Source of the DNA: Utricularia gibba
Lineage: Eukaryota; Streptophyta; Magnoliopsida; Lamiales; Lentibulariaceae
Reading direction: 5' to 3'
DNA: 64,000 bases
NCBI GenBank assembly: GCA_002189035.1
Contig: NEEC01000004.1
Coordinates: 2,852,001-2,916,000 of the forward strand
How positions within the stretch are numbered: position 1 is the first letter of the stretch; each line of letters opens with the position of its first letter. The notes under the pieces were generated by a model. That model was not told the DNA's origin and did not search any database. It worked only from the letters and a program-made list of their open reading frames with translations. Positions 62,960-64,000 of this stretch are shown in pieces. The position numbers and the translations under genes were made by a program.

Positions 62960-64000
62960 TTGCGCTAAATTTTCGTTCATTCAAGAGTTGTGCTAAATTT
63001 TCAGGTTTATCAACTACTTTCTAGACGTCATGCTTCTCTATCAATGCCACCTCTTCCTATGTCGACTTGCTCCATTCAGGGTCTCTCAATGCTTCCTAAG
63101 TGATGATCGGTTCATATATCAGAAAACACCTTTCTAGAATATCTCTAACATTTTTATACTTTGGCATGAGTGGTCGGCCACCGGCTTCGTGATAATCTTC
63201 ATTTGTTTCAAGGCTCACTTCCATGAAGTGGGGGGTGTATCTGGAATAGAGGTGTCGCTCTTCATCGGTTTCGTCCCCTAGAGTCTCAGAATAAAAAATT
63301 TCTTGCAGAAGCCTTGGGACAATGCCAATGATGATGTTTTGGTAGTCTGTATCATTGGTGTCATCATTGAATTCAGAGCCTTTTGATCCTTCAGTGATGT
63401 GTTGTGAATAGTCTTCCTCATTGACTTCATATGTGCTGCAGCTTTCAGGTTCCTACAGAAGACTACTACCTTGTAAGTTTTCAACATGAGGATGTTTGGG
63501 CCTATCTTATTGGCTTGGATATTATGATAGTAGTCCGTTCCGTTGTCTGAATTGGATAAGAGTGGAGACAGATGGGAACCTCCTTGTAAGGAATCCGGTG
63601 AGTTGGTAACATGATGTGGCTCGGGTTGACGAAATTGATTTTCCTCCTCAATGTTGGGAAACAATGTTGAGAGTGTAGAGTAGTAGTTAGGGTCGGTTGA
63701 TGCAAGGGTTGATTTTTTCCAATCATAAGCCTTGTTTTCATCTACTGTTACATCCCTGCTTAGCTCTACTCAGTTGGTTCTCAGATTTAAGACCCGGTAG
63801 GCTTTGCAGGTGTCTCCATAACTCAACAGGATTCCCATGTCAGATTTCATATTTAATTTGATCCGTTTTTCCTTGGGAATGTGAATGATGGATCTGAAGA
63901 CTCTGGTGTGTGCCAAGTCAGGAACTCTGTCATTCCAAACTTCATAAGGTGATCTTTCGTCTTTGGTGCTTTTGGAAGGTAAGCAGTTTGGAAGATAAAC
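62960..64000 (-). pseudogene. Ty1/copia pol remnant at the window edge
   Basis: Read from the right edge leftwards on the minus strand, the integrase end comes first (YLPNCLPSKSTKDERSPYEV, then RVFRSIIHIPKEKRIKL and a glycine-poor KAYRVLNL). A linker follows (63278-63741, rich in Pro, Asn and Ser). The start of the reverse transcriptase is at about 63020-63130, with IYEPI, EALRDPEWSKS and EEVALIEKHDV interrupted by stops. The element continues beyond the window. It is inactive as seen. Confidence 0.82.

Noticed and set aside
1-64000. CRISPR array, bacterial operon or prokaryotic mobile element
   Set aside because: No regularly spaced identical repeats or prokaryotic gene organisation. Genes are spliced and plant-like throughout.

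Overview
The window is nuclear DNA of a flowering plant. The evidence is five spliced genes of plant-specific or plant-typical families with GT-AG introns, set in AT-rich DNA full of decayed plant transposons (LTR elements, a plant L1-type LINE with an RRM-bearing ORF1, MULE and PIF/Harbinger transposase remnants). I cannot name the species. Nothing bacterial or plastid is present.

Genes. A type II metacaspase (7265-8597, minus, two exons, 417 aa) and the splicing factor CWC25 (10526-12565, plus, four exons, 382 aa) form a small gene island at 7-13 kb. A calcineurin B-like calcium sensor of the CBL2/3 kind (32098-33892, minus, eight exons, 225 aa) stands alone. An NPH3/RPT2-like BTB protein (39694-41630, minus, five exons, 520 aa) and a C2-GRAM-VASt protein (45083-49466, minus, eight exons, 1046 aa) form a second island. 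I rebuilt each exon set by hand. In all five the exon lengths sum to a multiple of three and the frame stays open across every junction, so all five look functional. The genes share no obvious pathway. The CBL, C2-GRAM and NPH3 proteins all belong to families that act at membranes in signalling, but their adjacency need not mean anything.

Repeats. 0-6.2 kb holds an LTR fragment, a dead MULE and the RNase H end of a copia element. 14-20 kb is a dead LINE whose ORF1 is split by a 1077-bp solo LTR. 20.5-24.4 kb holds dead copia and gypsy pieces, with a 957-bp TIR element inserted in the copia. 24.6-27.6 kb is a patchwork of three LTR families. 29.8-30.3 and 55.1-55.7 kb are PIF/Harbinger transposase remnants. 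35.8-36.2 kb is a tandem array of about 61 bp. 43.2-44.3 kb is a foldback element with arms of about 0.5 kb. 63-64 kb is a copia pol remnant running off the right edge.

The most interesting structure is at 55.7-61.5 kb. A solo LTR (family B, TSD AAAAT) is split by a TIR DNA transposon of 4.3 kb. That transposon carries several exons and introns of a captured host gene, a neurochondrin homologue, and is itself split by a 1501-bp solo LTR (family C, TSD CATCA). Target duplications date the layers. I named the LTR families A, B and C for this report only.

I found no new defence or biosynthetic system. The novelty lies in the gene-capturing TIR element, the nested history and the foldback element.
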